Source of the DNA: Tepidiphilus sp.
GTDB lineage: Bacteria > Pseudomonadota > Gammaproteobacteria > Burkholderiales > Rhodocyclaceae
Length of the DNA stretch: 15,778 nucleotides
Direction: 5' to 3'
NCBI GenBank assembly: GCA_028684345.1
Contig: JAQUGB010000022.1
Coordinates: 1-15,778, forward strand
The notes under the pieces are model-generated. The model saw only the letters and a list, made by a program, of their open reading frames with translations, did no database searches and was not told the DNA's origin. This document shows, piece after piece, positions 7,065-14,181 of the stretch. Position 1 is the first letter of the stretch. The number at the start of each line of letters is the position of its first letter. Made by a program: the position numbers and the translations under genes.

Positions 7065-7670
7065 TCAGTCTTTCTCTGCCTTCCCTGCCGGCATCAACCC
7101 GGCCCAGACGAGGATCTCGTCGAGATAGTCGTTCCAGCGGGTGAAACTGTGATCGCCCCCTTCGAGCACCGTCTGCTTCGCGCCTTGGTAGAAGGCGATG
7201 GTCTGGCGGTGATCGAGCAGCTCGTCGCCCAGCTCCACCATCAGCCAGATCCGCTCGGGATGTTCCAGGCGGTCGCGCTCCAGCGCACGCAGCTGCGCCA
7301 CGTGCTCGGGCGTCCACTCGAAAGGCTCACCGGTGTAGAGGTTGGTGAGCCGGCCGACGTAGGCGGAAAGCCCCCGCGAGGGATGGACGACCGGATTGAC
7401 CGCCACCGCCCGCACGCCCAATTCCTCGGCGAGCCGGGTGGCGTAGAAACCGCCCAGGGAACTCCCCACCACCGTCGGCAGCCGTCCCGTTTGTTCGGCG
7501 AGCCGCGCCACTTCCGTGCGCAGCATGGCCATCGCCTCGGCCGGAGCCACCGGCAGCTGGGGACAGCGGAACGAGTCGGCGAGCCCTTTGGCCGCCATGT
7601 GCGCGGCGAGCGCGCGCGCTTTCACCGACTGGGGCGAGGAGCGGAAACCGTGGAGGTAGAGCAAGGGCAT
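7065..7670 (-). CDS. YqiA-like alpha/beta-hydrolase (esterase)
   Basis: This 201-residue protein looks like the YqiA/UPF0227 esterase family of small cytoplasmic alpha/beta-hydrolases. It begins MPLLYLHGFRSSP, the family's typical first strand and oxyanion HGF motif. The nucleophile elbow GSSLGG (69-74) gives Ser71, GGDHSF supplies His174, and Asp149 or Asp153 in ELGDELLD is the likely acid. The ATG at 7670 is chosen because it starts directly at the conserved strand; a GTG at 7688 would add six Arg/His-rich residues. Neither start has a good ribosome site. The physiological substrate is unknown; E. coli YqiA hydrolyses short-chain esters. It is the first gene of the minus-strand cluster, 50 bases ahead of the OsmC-family gene, so cotranscription with the transporter is plausible but less certain than for the overlapping genes. 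Confidence 0.85.
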   Translation of the reverse strand: MPLLYLHGFRSSPQSVKARALAAHMAAKGLADSFRCPQLPVAPAEAMAMLRTEVARLAEQTGRLPTVVGSSLGGFYATRLAEELGVRAVAVNPVVHPSRGLSAYVGRLTNLYTGEPFEWTPEHVAQLRALERDRLEHPERIWLMVELGDELLDHRQTIAFYQGAKQTVLEGGDHSFTRWNDYLDEILVWAGLMPAGKAEKD

Positions 7671-7705
7671 CGGGTGTCGTCTTTGCACGTAGGGGGAACG
7701 CGTAC

Positions 7706-7732
7706 TTTATACGCTCCCCGTTTCACGGGCAA
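7706..7732 (-). promoter_or_regulatory. Candidate promoter for the yqiA-osmC-proVWX-TRIC cluster
   Basis: On the minus strand a -10-like TATAAA (complement of 7706-7711) stands about 35 bases before the yqiA-like ATG. A -35-like TTGCCC (complement of 7727-7732) is 15 bases further upstream. The spacing is short and the -35 is weak. A small inverted repeat, CCCGT/ACGGG, lies in the spacer and could bind a regulator. This is a candidate only. Confidence 0.35.
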
Positions 7733-7840
7733 GACGAGATGGCCCGTCGTGAGAACCGCGGGGGATGGAACGAGCGATCAACGAGGATCCAAAGCGAATC
7801 CGACGCGTACGAGCCCTGCTCGTGACGCCTTGGCGAGAAT

Positions 7841-8225
7841 TTGTGCCACTCGTTCGTAGGGCGTGAGGCGGTGTGCCAGGACGAGCAGGTCGGGTTTTGG
7901 CTCTTGCCTCGCGGCTTCCCTCAGGCGATCGTCCAGGACCTGACACAAAAAGGCTATGTACGCTTCGAGATCGACACCTTCGTGAGAAAGAAGGCTTTGG
8001 AGAAAGAAGACGTTGGCCGCACCTATCAGGGCGTGGATGGCTATTGCCCGATTGACGGCCACCTGGGCAACGAGGGCTGGAACATCGGGTTGGAGTTGCG
8101 TGCTGGCACCCATCATTCGGCGCTGGAGAGCGAGTATTTCCACGAATGGACTTTTGCGCGGGCGGGTCGAACGGCTCCGGGCGGTCGTCGGTGTTGACAC
8201 TCGAGGGCGTGGACTCGATGATTTG
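7841..8225 (+). pseudogene. Decayed IS1380-family transposase fragment
   Basis: The plus-strand frame from about 7957 to 8150 reads RFEID, VGRTYQGVDGYCPI, LGNEGWNIGLELRAG and HHSALESEYF. This succession closely resembles the central DDE-core region of IS1380-type transposases (GRTY.G.DGY.PI...LG.EGW...ELR.G..HS). Full-length members exceed 400 residues and here only about 60-90 are recognisable. After EYFHEW the similarity seems to continue in another frame (RVERLRAVVGVDTRG, ending near 8225), suggesting a frameshift, and then stops. No start codon with a ribosome site, no terminal inverted repeats and no target duplication were seen. A 140-codon minus-strand frame covers the same bases (7778-8200) but has a GTG start without a ribosome site and several rare ATA codons, so it is probably a shadow. 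The family assignment is from memory of the motif pattern. Confidence 0.6.
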
Positions 8226-8299
8226 GTCGCGCCAGCCTTCGTCAGAGCCTCTGCCGCAGACCCGCCATTAAATTTTTTGCAGAAACGTCGTTACAGTAC

Positions 8300-8328
8300 T
8301 TGACGAGAGTGTCTTGTGCGTCTACCAT
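8300..8328 (+). promoter_or_regulatory. Candidate sigma-70 promoter of the restriction operon
   Basis: TTGACG at 8300-8305 and TACCAT at 8323-8328 are separated by 17 bases, matching the consensus at 5 of 6 and 4 of 6 positions. Transcription would start near 8335, about 40 bases before the ATG at 8376. It would exclude the in-frame GTG at 8316 as a translation start. Confidence 0.55.
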
Positions 8329-8375
8329 TTGCCTATGAAGTAAATTATTGGGCACAGAAACCAGGTTACAGCGCC

Positions 8376-8951
8376 ATGAATGTCTTGCTGGGCGACATCG
8401 CAGAAGTCCGCATGGGCTACTCGTTCCGCAGCCGCCTGGAAACGGATGCGGAAGGCGACGTCGCCGTGATTCAGATGAAGGACATCGATGACGCGAACTT
8501 GCTCCACCTCGAGGGCTTGGCGCGCATCCAGATGCCCGACTTGAAAGACCGGCACCTGGTGCAGGAGGGGGACCTGCTGTTTCGGTCACGGGGAGTGACC
8601 AATTCGGCTGCGCTCGTGGGTCCAGGCATTGGCCGCGCCGTGCTGGCTGCGCCAATGATTCTGATCCGACCGAGGACGGAGATCGTCGAGCCCGCCTACC
8701 TGCAGTGGTTCATCAACCACCCGGCTACTCAGGCTGCACTTGCTGGGCAGGCGACCGGAACGGCCGTGAAGATGATCGGCAAGGGGGTGCTCGATGGCCT
8801 CGAGGTTGCCCTGCCGCCGCTTGAGAGACAGAGACTCATCGTCGAGATCGCACAGCTCGCGACGCAAGAGGCGGCCTTGCTGGAGGAATTGAGGGGGCGC
8901 CGAAAGGCGCTGATCGAAGGAATCCTGCTGCGGCAAGCCACAAAAGCATGA
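8376..8951 (+). CDS. Half-size type I restriction specificity subunit (single-TRD HsdS)
   Basis: This 191-residue protein has one target-recognition domain (about residues 1-145, starting VLLGDIAEVRMGYSF, with the conserved-type ending GKGVLDGLEVALPPLERQ) followed by one helical spacer (about 150-190, IAQLATQEAALLEELRGRR, ending GILLRQ). A full HsdS has two such units and about 400 residues, so this is half of one. Half-subunits can form homodimers that recognise palindromic sites, as shown for truncated EcoR124I- and EcoDXXI-type HsdS proteins. The start at 8376 (MNVLLGD) is chosen because the candidate promoter ends upstream of it and the family begins there; a GTG at 8316 lies inside the promoter. 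It is the first gene of the operon, 25 bases before hsdM. It may be an alternative specificity factor, or a complete separate protein rather than a broken gene, since it has a clean start and stop. Confidence 0.8.
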   Translation: MNVLLGDIAEVRMGYSFRSRLETDAEGDVAVIQMKDIDDANLLHLEGLARIQMPDLKDRHLVQEGDLLFRSRGVTNSAALVGPGIGRAVLAAPMILIRPRTEIVEPAYLQWFINHPATQAALAGQATGTAVKMIGKGVLDGLEVALPPLERQRLIVEIAQLATQEAALLEELRGRRKALIEGILLRQATKA

Positions 8952-8976
8952 ACCAAGAGAACCATAGGAACACGCC

Positions 8977-10557
8977 ATGACCGAAAAACTGTCACAACAA
9001 GAAGTCAACGCCATCGCCTGGGCCGCGTGCGACACGTTCCGGGGCGTGGTCGATCCCGCGCAGTACAAGGACTACATCCTGGTGATGCTGTTCCTGAAGT
9101 ACATCAGCGACCTCTGGAACGACCATTACGTCCAATACAAGGCCCGATACGGCGACGACGACGAGCGCATCCGCCGCAAGCTCGAGCGCGAGCGCTTCGT
9201 CCTGCCGTATGTCGAGTTGAAGGAGGAAGATCCGCAGACCGGGCAAAGCCGCGTCAGCGACCGCTTTCTGGGCGACTTCAACGCCCTGTTCGAGCGCCGC
9301 AACGAGCCTAACATCGGCGAGCTGATCAACATCGTGCTCGACCATATCGAAGATGCGAACAAGGCCAAGCTCGAAGGCGTGTTCCGCAACATCGACTTCA
9401 ACAGCGAGGCCAACCTCGGCAAGGCCAAGGACCGCAACCGCCGCCTGAAGACCCTGCTGGAGGACTTCGCCAAGCTCGATCTGCGCCCCTCCCGGGTGGC
9501 CGAAGACGTCATCGGCAACACCTACATCTATCTCATCGAGCGCTTCGGGTCGGATGCCGGCAAGAAGGCGGGCGAGTTCTACACACCCAAGATGGTCTCG
9601 CGCCTGTTGGCGGCCTTGGCCAACCCCAAGCCCGGCGACCGTATTTGCGACCCTTCCTGCGGCTCCGGCAGCTTGCTGATCGAAGCCGCCCAATGGGTCG
9701 AGGCCCAAGGCAGCCACAACTACGCCCTCTTCGGCGAAGAGGTCAACGGTGCCACCTGGGCCCTGGCGCGCATGAACATGTTCATCCACAGCAAGGACGC
9801 CGCCCGCATCGAGTGGTGCGACACGCTCAACAGCCCGGCGCTGATCGAAGGCGACCGGCTGATGAAGTTCAACGTGGTCGTCGCCAACCCGCCCTTTTCG
9901 CTGGACAAGTGGGGCGCGGAGCACGCCGACCACGACCGCTTCAACCGCTTCTGGCGCGGCGTGCCGCCCAAGTCCAAGGGCGACTGGGCCTTCATCACCA
10001 ACATGATCGAGCGCGCGCTGCCCCAGGAAGGCCGGGTCGCGGTCGTCGTGCCGCATGGGGTGCTCTTCCGTGGCGGTGCCGAAGGGCGCATCCGCCGCGC
10101 GATGATCGAAGAAAACCTGCTCGATGCCGTCGTCGGCCTGCCGGGCAACCTGTTCCCCACCACCTCGATTCCGGTGGCCATCCTGCTGTTCGACCGCGCG
10201 CGCGAAAAAGGCGGCCCGCGCGAACACGTGCGCGACGTGCTGTTCGTCGACGCCAGCCGCGAGTTCATCCCCGGCAAGAACCAGAACCAGCTTTCCGAAG
10301 CGCACTTTCAGAAGATCGTCGCGACCGTGGCCGAGCGCCGCAACGTGGACAAATACGCCTACGTCGCGCCCCTTGACGAAATCGCCGGGAACGACTTCAA
10401 CCTCAACATCCCCCGCTACGTGGACACCTTCGAGGAAGAGGCGGAAATCGACGTCGCCGCCGTGCAGCGCGAGATCGAGCAGCTCGAACGGGAGCTGGTG
10501 GACGTGCGCGCCCGCATGCGCGAGCACCTCAAGGCCCTGGGTGTGGAGGGCGTATGA
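8977..10557 (+). CDS. hsdM: Type I restriction-modification methyltransferase subunit HsdM
   Basis: This 526-residue N6-adenine DNA methyltransferase subunit is close in size to EcoR124I HsdM (520). An N-terminal helical domain (about 1-160, with DYILVMLFLKYISDLW) is followed by the catalytic domain. It carries GEFYTP (199-204), the S-adenosylmethionine-binding motif I DPSCGSGS (225-232) and the catalytic motif IV NPPF (304-307). The C-terminus (about 475-520) is a charged coiled coil that in this family contacts HsdS. With HsdS it forms the M2S methylase that protects host DNA and, with HsdR, the restriction complex. The gene has a TAGGAA ribosome site 6 bases upstream. Its stop overlaps the rhuM-like start (ATGA at 10554-10557). 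The sequence appears intact. Confidence 0.95.
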   Translation: MTEKLSQQEVNAIAWAACDTFRGVVDPAQYKDYILVMLFLKYISDLWNDHYVQYKARYGDDDERIRRKLERERFVLPYVELKEEDPQTGQSRVSDRFLGDFNALFERRNEPNIGELINIVLDHIEDANKAKLEGVFRNIDFNSEANLGKAKDRNRRLKTLLEDFAKLDLRPSRVAEDVIGNTYIYLIERFGSDAGKKAGEFYTPKMVSRLLAALANPKPGDRICDPSCGSGSLLIEAAQWVEAQGSHNYALFGEEVNGATWALARMNMFIHSKDAARIEWCDTLNSPALIEGDRLMKFNVVVANPPFSLDKWGAEHADHDRFNRFWRGVPPKSKGDWAFITNMIERALPQEGRVAVVVPHGVLFRGGAEGRIRRAMIEENLLDAVVGLPGNLFPTTSIPVAILLFDRAREKGGPREHVRDVLFVDASREFIPGKNQNQLSEAHFQKIVATVAERRNVDKYAYVAPLDEIAGNDFNLNIPRYVDTFEEEAEIDVAAVQREIEQLERELVDVRARMREHLKALGVEGV

Positions 10558-11666
10558 CCCGCAAACGCACCGCCCCGACACCACCCACCGACGGCACGCT
10601 GCACATCCGCGCCAGCACCGCCGAGTTTCTCATCTTCACCCAGCAGGCGGGCGAGCAGAGCATCGAGGTGCGCTACCAGGACGACACCATCTGGCTCACC
10701 CAAAAGCTGATGGCCGCGCTCTTCGACGTGGACGTGCGCACCATCAGCGAACACCTGCGCAACATCTTCGCCAGCGGCGAGCTGGACGAAGCCGCAGTTG
10801 TCCGGAATTTCCGGATCACTGCCGCCGACGGCAAGCAGTACCAGACCAAGCACTACCACCTGGACGCCATCATCTCCGTCGGCTACCGCGTCAACTCGGT
10901 GCGCGCCACCCAGTTCCGCCGCTGGGCCACCCAGGTGCTGCGCGAGTTCGCCATCCGGGGCTACGTGCTGGACAAAAAACGGCTGGAAAACGGCACCTTC
11001 CTCGGCGTGGACTACTTCCAGCGCCTGCTGGAAGAAATCCGCGAAATTCGCCTCTCCGAGCGGCATTTCTACCAGAAGATCACCGACATCTACGCCACCG
11101 CCATCGACTACGACGCCAGCGCCCCCACCACCCGCGCGTTCTTTGCCAAGGTGCAAAACAAGCTGCACTACGCCATCCACGGCCAGACCGCCGCCGAGCT
11201 GATCCACGCCCGCGCCGATGCCGGCAAACCCCACATGGGCCTGACCTCCTGGGAAAAGGCACCGCACGGCCGCATCCTCAAAAGCGACATCAGCGTCGCC
11301 AAGAACTACCTGACCCAGGACGAACTGCAAGCACTGGGGCGGCTGGTCAACAGCTATCTCGACCTCGCCGAAGACCGCGCCCGCCGCCACATCCCCATGA
11401 CAATGGAAGACTGGGCCAAGCAGCTCGACCGCTTTCTGGAGCTGACCGACCGCGGCATCCTGAGTGATGCCGGCCGCATCAGCGCCGAAGCCGCCCGCCT
11501 GCACGCGGAAAGCGAGTTCGAAAAATATCGGCGCATTCAGGAGGCGCAGTATGTTTCCGATTTCGACCGGGCGGTGCGCGGGCGTCTGGCCACCGAGGCG
11601 GAGGATGTGCGGGCGTTGGAGCGGATTGAACAGGAGTTGGAAAAACCGGGAGGTCGCCGGAAATGA
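10554..11666 (+). CDS. RhuM-family protein embedded in the restriction operon
   Basis: This 370-residue protein belongs to the RhuM (COG3943, virulence RhuM) family, named after a gene of Salmonella pathogenicity island 3. Its biochemical function is unknown. The N-terminal part contains a helix-turn-helix-like segment (IWLTQKLMAALFDVDVRTIS, 46-65) followed by HLRNIF and the family hallmark region GYRVNSVRATQFRRWATQVL (110-129). The middle has FYQKITDIYATAIDYD (172-187) and the charged C-terminal part is predicted helical. It starts by an ATGA overlap with hsdM and ends by an ATGA overlap with hsdS, so it is an integral, stoichiometrically coupled member of the operon. RhuM genes recur between hsd genes in many bacteria, which suggests a regulatory or accessory defence role. 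It could bind DNA through the N-terminal domain; this is inference. Confidence 0.88.
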   Translation: MTRKRTAPTPPTDGTLHIRASTAEFLIFTQQAGEQSIEVRYQDDTIWLTQKLMAALFDVDVRTISEHLRNIFASGELDEAAVVRNFRITAADGKQYQTKHYHLDAIISVGYRVNSVRATQFRRWATQVLREFAIRGYVLDKKRLENGTFLGVDYFQRLLEEIREIRLSERHFYQKITDIYATAIDYDASAPTTRAFFAKVQNKLHYAIHGQTAAELIHARADAGKPHMGLTSWEKAPHGRILKSDISVAKNYLTQDELQALGRLVNSYLDLAEDRARRHIPMTMEDWAKQLDRFLELTDRGILSDAGRISAEAARLHAESEFEKYRRIQEAQYVSDFDRAVRGRLATEAEDVRALERIEQELEKPGGRRK

Positions 11667-12844
11667 GAAAAGCGACGGTCAGACTCGGGGAAATCGCTCA
11701 CGTCACATCCGGCGGAACGCCGGATCGTGAACGTCCCGAGTACTGGGGTGGCACCATCCCATGGGTGAAAACAAGCCTGATACAGAACTGTGAGATCAAC
11801 CTTGCGGATATCGACGAATTCATTACGGAAGAAGGGCTCAAGAAATCAGCCGCAAAGATCATTCCTGCAGGCTCGATCTTAATGGCCATGATCGGTCAGG
11901 GAAAAACGCGTGGGCAAGTCGCCATCCTGAACACCGATGCTGCCATCAATCAAAACTGTGCGGCACTAATTCTCAAAAAAGGCTTCGACACGCGGTACGT
12001 TTATCAACAGCTCTTGTACCGATACGAAGAGCTCAGAACAGCAAGCAACAGCAGCGGCCAACAGAACCTTAACGCCGGGTTGATCCGTGATTTCTCAATT
12101 CCGTATGCGGATAGTCACCAGCAAGTGGTAATCGGCGCGATACTTTCTGATTGGGACATCGCCATCGAAACCACCGAGCGTCTAATTGCGGCGAAGGAGG
12201 CGTACATCGGTGGCGTGACGGCGCGTCTATATCACCGAAGACCCGGCTGGACTCGCCACAGACTGGGCGATTTCCTGCAGGAAATCAAGGTTCTCCATGG
12301 TGACGGCGATTATGTGATTGGTTCGGTCGGCAAGAATGGCATCAAGCCCCGTCACGAGGTGTACTCGAAAGAGTTGACGAGCAATCACGAGCGCAATCTC
12401 TTGGTCAAGCCCGGCTGGCTGTGCTTCGGCTTGGCAAGCGATTGCATGGCATTTGGCATCAACTCGACCAATCAAACATACAGCGTCAGCCCAGCGTATC
12501 GCACCTTCCAAATCAAAGGTGCAGATCCATGCTTTTTCGAAGACTATTTGCGCGTATTCAATGCTCGTTTGAGCAAACGGTTCCTGATTACCTCGGCACG
12601 CCAAGGAAAAGCTATTGATTTTGAAGGTCTCTTCAACACCGAGTGCTACTTCCCATCCCTTGAGGAACAACAGCAAATTGCCAGCGCCGTCCTCCTCATG
12701 CGCGAGGAGCTTGATCGTTTCCGCCAGTTACTCGACGCCCTCAAGCGCCAAAAACGCGGCCTGATGCAAAAGCTGCTCACGGGCCAGTGGCGCGTGCCAC
12801 CATCCAATGCTGAATCCACCGACAAGGAGCCCGCTCCATGCTGA
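11663..12844 (+). CDS. hsdS: Type I restriction-modification specificity subunit HsdS (two TRDs)
   Basis: This 393-residue subunit sets the DNA target. TRD1 spans about residues 5-150 (VRLGEIAHVTSGGTPDRE, then SSGQQNLNAGLIRDFSIP), followed by a central helix about 155-190 (QQVVIGAILSDWDIAIE...AAKEAY). TRD2 spans about 198-332 (TRHRLGDFLQEI..., SARQGKAIDFEGLFNT), followed by the distal helix about 333-372 (LEEQQQIASAVL, KRQKRGLMQKLLTG). The two helices act as spacers between half-sites. A strong GGGAGGT site precedes the start, which overlaps the rhuM-like stop by ATGA. Hand counts of individual 60-base lines within the TRD regions give about 43-45% GC against about 62% in a sampled hsdM line, the pattern expected when TRDs are swapped by horizontal exchange. 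The target cannot be predicted by eye. Confidence 0.93.
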   Translation: MRKATVRLGEIAHVTSGGTPDRERPEYWGGTIPWVKTSLIQNCEINLADIDEFITEEGLKKSAAKIIPAGSILMAMIGQGKTRGQVAILNTDAAINQNCAALILKKGFDTRYVYQQLLYRYEELRTASNSSGQQNLNAGLIRDFSIPYADSHQQVVIGAILSDWDIAIETTERLIAAKEAYIGGVTARLYHRRPGWTRHRLGDFLQEIKVLHGDGDYVIGSVGKNGIKPRHEVYSKELTSNHERNLLVKPGWLCFGLASDCMAFGINSTNQTYSVSPAYRTFQIKGADPCFFEDYLRVFNARLSKRFLITSARQGKAIDFEGLFNTECYFPSLEEQQQIASAVLLMREELDRFRQLLDALKRQKRGLMQKLLTGQWRVPPSNAESTDKEPAPC

Positions 12845-14181
12845 CCGCCATCACTTTGGAAGATTTCAAAAGTTACCGCGAGGCGCGGCTGCCCTTGGCG
12901 CCGCTGACCGTATTGATTGGCGCCAATGCCTCGGGCAAGAGCAATGCCATCGAGGGCATGCGGCTGCTTTCCTGGCTGGCACAGGGGCAAAAGCTCTCGG
13001 CCATTCAATACGCGGTGCAAAGCGGCGAGCGGGTGGTGCGTGGCACGGTGGAGGATTTGCCTTTCGAGCGCGGCGATGCCTTCGGGCTGGGGGCGGAGAC
13101 CGACCGGGCGGAGTGGAACCGGCTGACGATGCGTGTACTGCGCCGCGCCGACGGGCTGCACATCGTGGCCGAGACCTTGACGCACAACGGCGCGAACGTT
13201 CCGCTCTACACGCTGGATCAGCCCTCCGGTGAGCGCGGCACGGACTGCGGCGTGGCCTACAACAACTTCGCTCGGGGGGGGAAGCCCCATGTGACCTGCT
13301 CCGACCAGCAGGCCATCTTCACGCAACTGACCAGCCCGGCCACCTTCGAGGCGGGGCACAAAGAGGCGCGCGCCCGCATACCGCCGGTGGTACAGGCACT
13401 GGAGCGCTGGTTGTCGGACATGTTGTTCCTCGACCCGGTGCCGGCGCGCATGTGCGAGTATGCGTTTCCTTCCGACAAGAAACTGCAAGGGGATGGGCGC
13501 AACTTGTCGGCGGTGCTCTACAACCTTTGGGGCGCGGACCGGGATAAGACCATCGAGGCCGCGCGAGCGAACGAGGAGCCATTCAAGACCCAGCGCGAGG
13601 CGATTCTGTCGTTCATTCAGAGCCTGCCGGAACAGGACATCGCCGACCTCTCGTTTCTGGAAGAGCCGCGCGGCGGCGTGATGGTGCAGCTCACAGAAAC
13701 CTTCGGCGGTCGCTCGCGCAATGTGGATGCTTCGTTGCTTTCGGACGGCACGCTGCGCGTGTTGTCGATCGCAGCAGCCATGCTCTCGGCACCAGAAGGC
13801 AGCTTGGTGGTGATCGAGGAAATCGACAACGGCGTGCACCCCAGCCGTGCCCGGCATCTGCTGGAAAAAATCCGCGCCATCGCCGAGCGGCGATCCTTGC
13901 GCGTGTTGCTGTCCACTTACAACCCAGCGATGCTGGACGCATTGCCCGACGCAGCCTTGCCCGATGTGCTGTTTTGCTACCGAGACCCGCAGGATGGCAG
14001 CAGCCGCGTGGTGCGTTTGCAGGATGTGCCGGATTACCCGGAACTGATTGCACAAGGGTCTCTGAGCGCGCTGGTGACGACTGGAGTGCTGGAGCGATTC
14101 GTCAAGCAGCAACACGCGTTCGACCGCAAGGCGCGCGCCCTGGCCTGGTTAGACAAGATCAAGCAGGAGGATGAGCAATGA
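12838..14181 (+). CDS. AAA15/SMC-like ABC-type ATPase, putative defence sensor partner of a PIN nuclease
   Basis: This 447-residue cytoplasmic ATPase has the split architecture of AAA15/OLD/RecF-like proteins. Walker A is GANASGKSN (28-36), near the N-terminus. A long mid-region insert (about 85-290) replaces the coiled coil. The ABC signature-like LLSDGTLRVLS is at 300-310 and Walker B is LVVIEEIDNGVHP (323-335). The position usually held by a switch histidine reads LLSTYNPAML, with Tyr361 where His or a similar residue is expected. It has an AAGGAG ribosome site 8 bases upstream. It overlaps hsdS by 7 bases and the PIN gene by ATGA at 14178-14181. Related ATPases pair with nucleases in PARIS (AriA/AriB) and other defence systems, and PrrC and RloC fuse a similar ATPase to an anticodon nuclease. 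A sensor role here is inferred from this architecture and location. Confidence 0.87.
   Translation: MLTAITLEDFKSYREARLPLAPLTVLIGANASGKSNAIEGMRLLSWLAQGQKLSAIQYAVQSGERVVRGTVEDLPFERGDAFGLGAETDRAEWNRLTMRVLRRADGLHIVAETLTHNGANVPLYTLDQPSGERGTDCGVAYNNFARGGKPHVTCSDQQAIFTQLTSPATFEAGHKEARARIPPVVQALERWLSDMLFLDPVPARMCEYAFPSDKKLQGDGRNLSAVLYNLWGADRDKTIEAARANEEPFKTQREAILSFIQSLPEQDIADLSFLEEPRGGVMVQLTETFGGRSRNVDASLLSDGTLRVLSIAAAMLSAPEGSLVVIEEIDNGVHPSRARHLLEKIRAIAERRSLRVLLSTYNPAMLDALPDAALPDVLFCYRDPQDGSSRVVRLQDVPDYPELIAQGSLSALVTTGVLERFVKQQHAFDRKARALAWLDKIKQEDEQ

Larger units (their letters stand above)
7671..8375. other. Gene-poor seam between the osmotic cluster and the defence operon
   Basis: About 700 bases here contain no convincing intact gene. 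They hold the candidate yqiA promoter at the left, the transposase relic in the middle, an AT-rich patch (TTAAATTTTTTG at about 8268-8279) and the candidate restriction-operon promoter at the right. No tRNA-like attachment site or direct repeats were noticed. The mixture suggests this is the left junction of an acquired defence island. Confidence 0.55.

Noticed and set aside
7713..7729. Inverted repeat CCCGT/ACGGG upstream of the yqiA-like gene as a terminator
   Set aside because: The stem is only 5 bases with a 3-base loop and no T-run follows on either strand.
7778..8200. Minus-strand open frame of 140 codons (possible hypothetical protein)
   Set aside because: It begins with GTG without a ribosome site, uses rare ATA codons, and lies opposite a plus-strand frame that resembles a transposase core. 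It is more likely a shadow of that relic, although a real small gene cannot be excluded.
8240..8275. Short imperfect repeats (CAGAG/CTCTG and TCTGC/GCAGA) as an attachment site or terminator
   Set aside because: The arms are 5 bases with one-base loops and no partner copy was found elsewhere in the window.
8316..8375. GTG-initiated extension of the half-HsdS
   Set aside because: The extra 20 codons overlap the candidate promoter (-10 at 8323-8328), and the family homology begins at the ATG at 8376.
8992..10584. Minus-strand open frame of 530 codons opposite hsdM
   Set aside because: It is a high-GC mirror frame of hsdM, which carries clear methyltransferase motifs.
12646..14115. Minus-strand open frame of 489 codons opposite the ATPase
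   Set aside because: The plus strand holds Walker A, signature and Walker B motifs. The mirror frame is His/Arg/Gln-rich with no recognisable domain.
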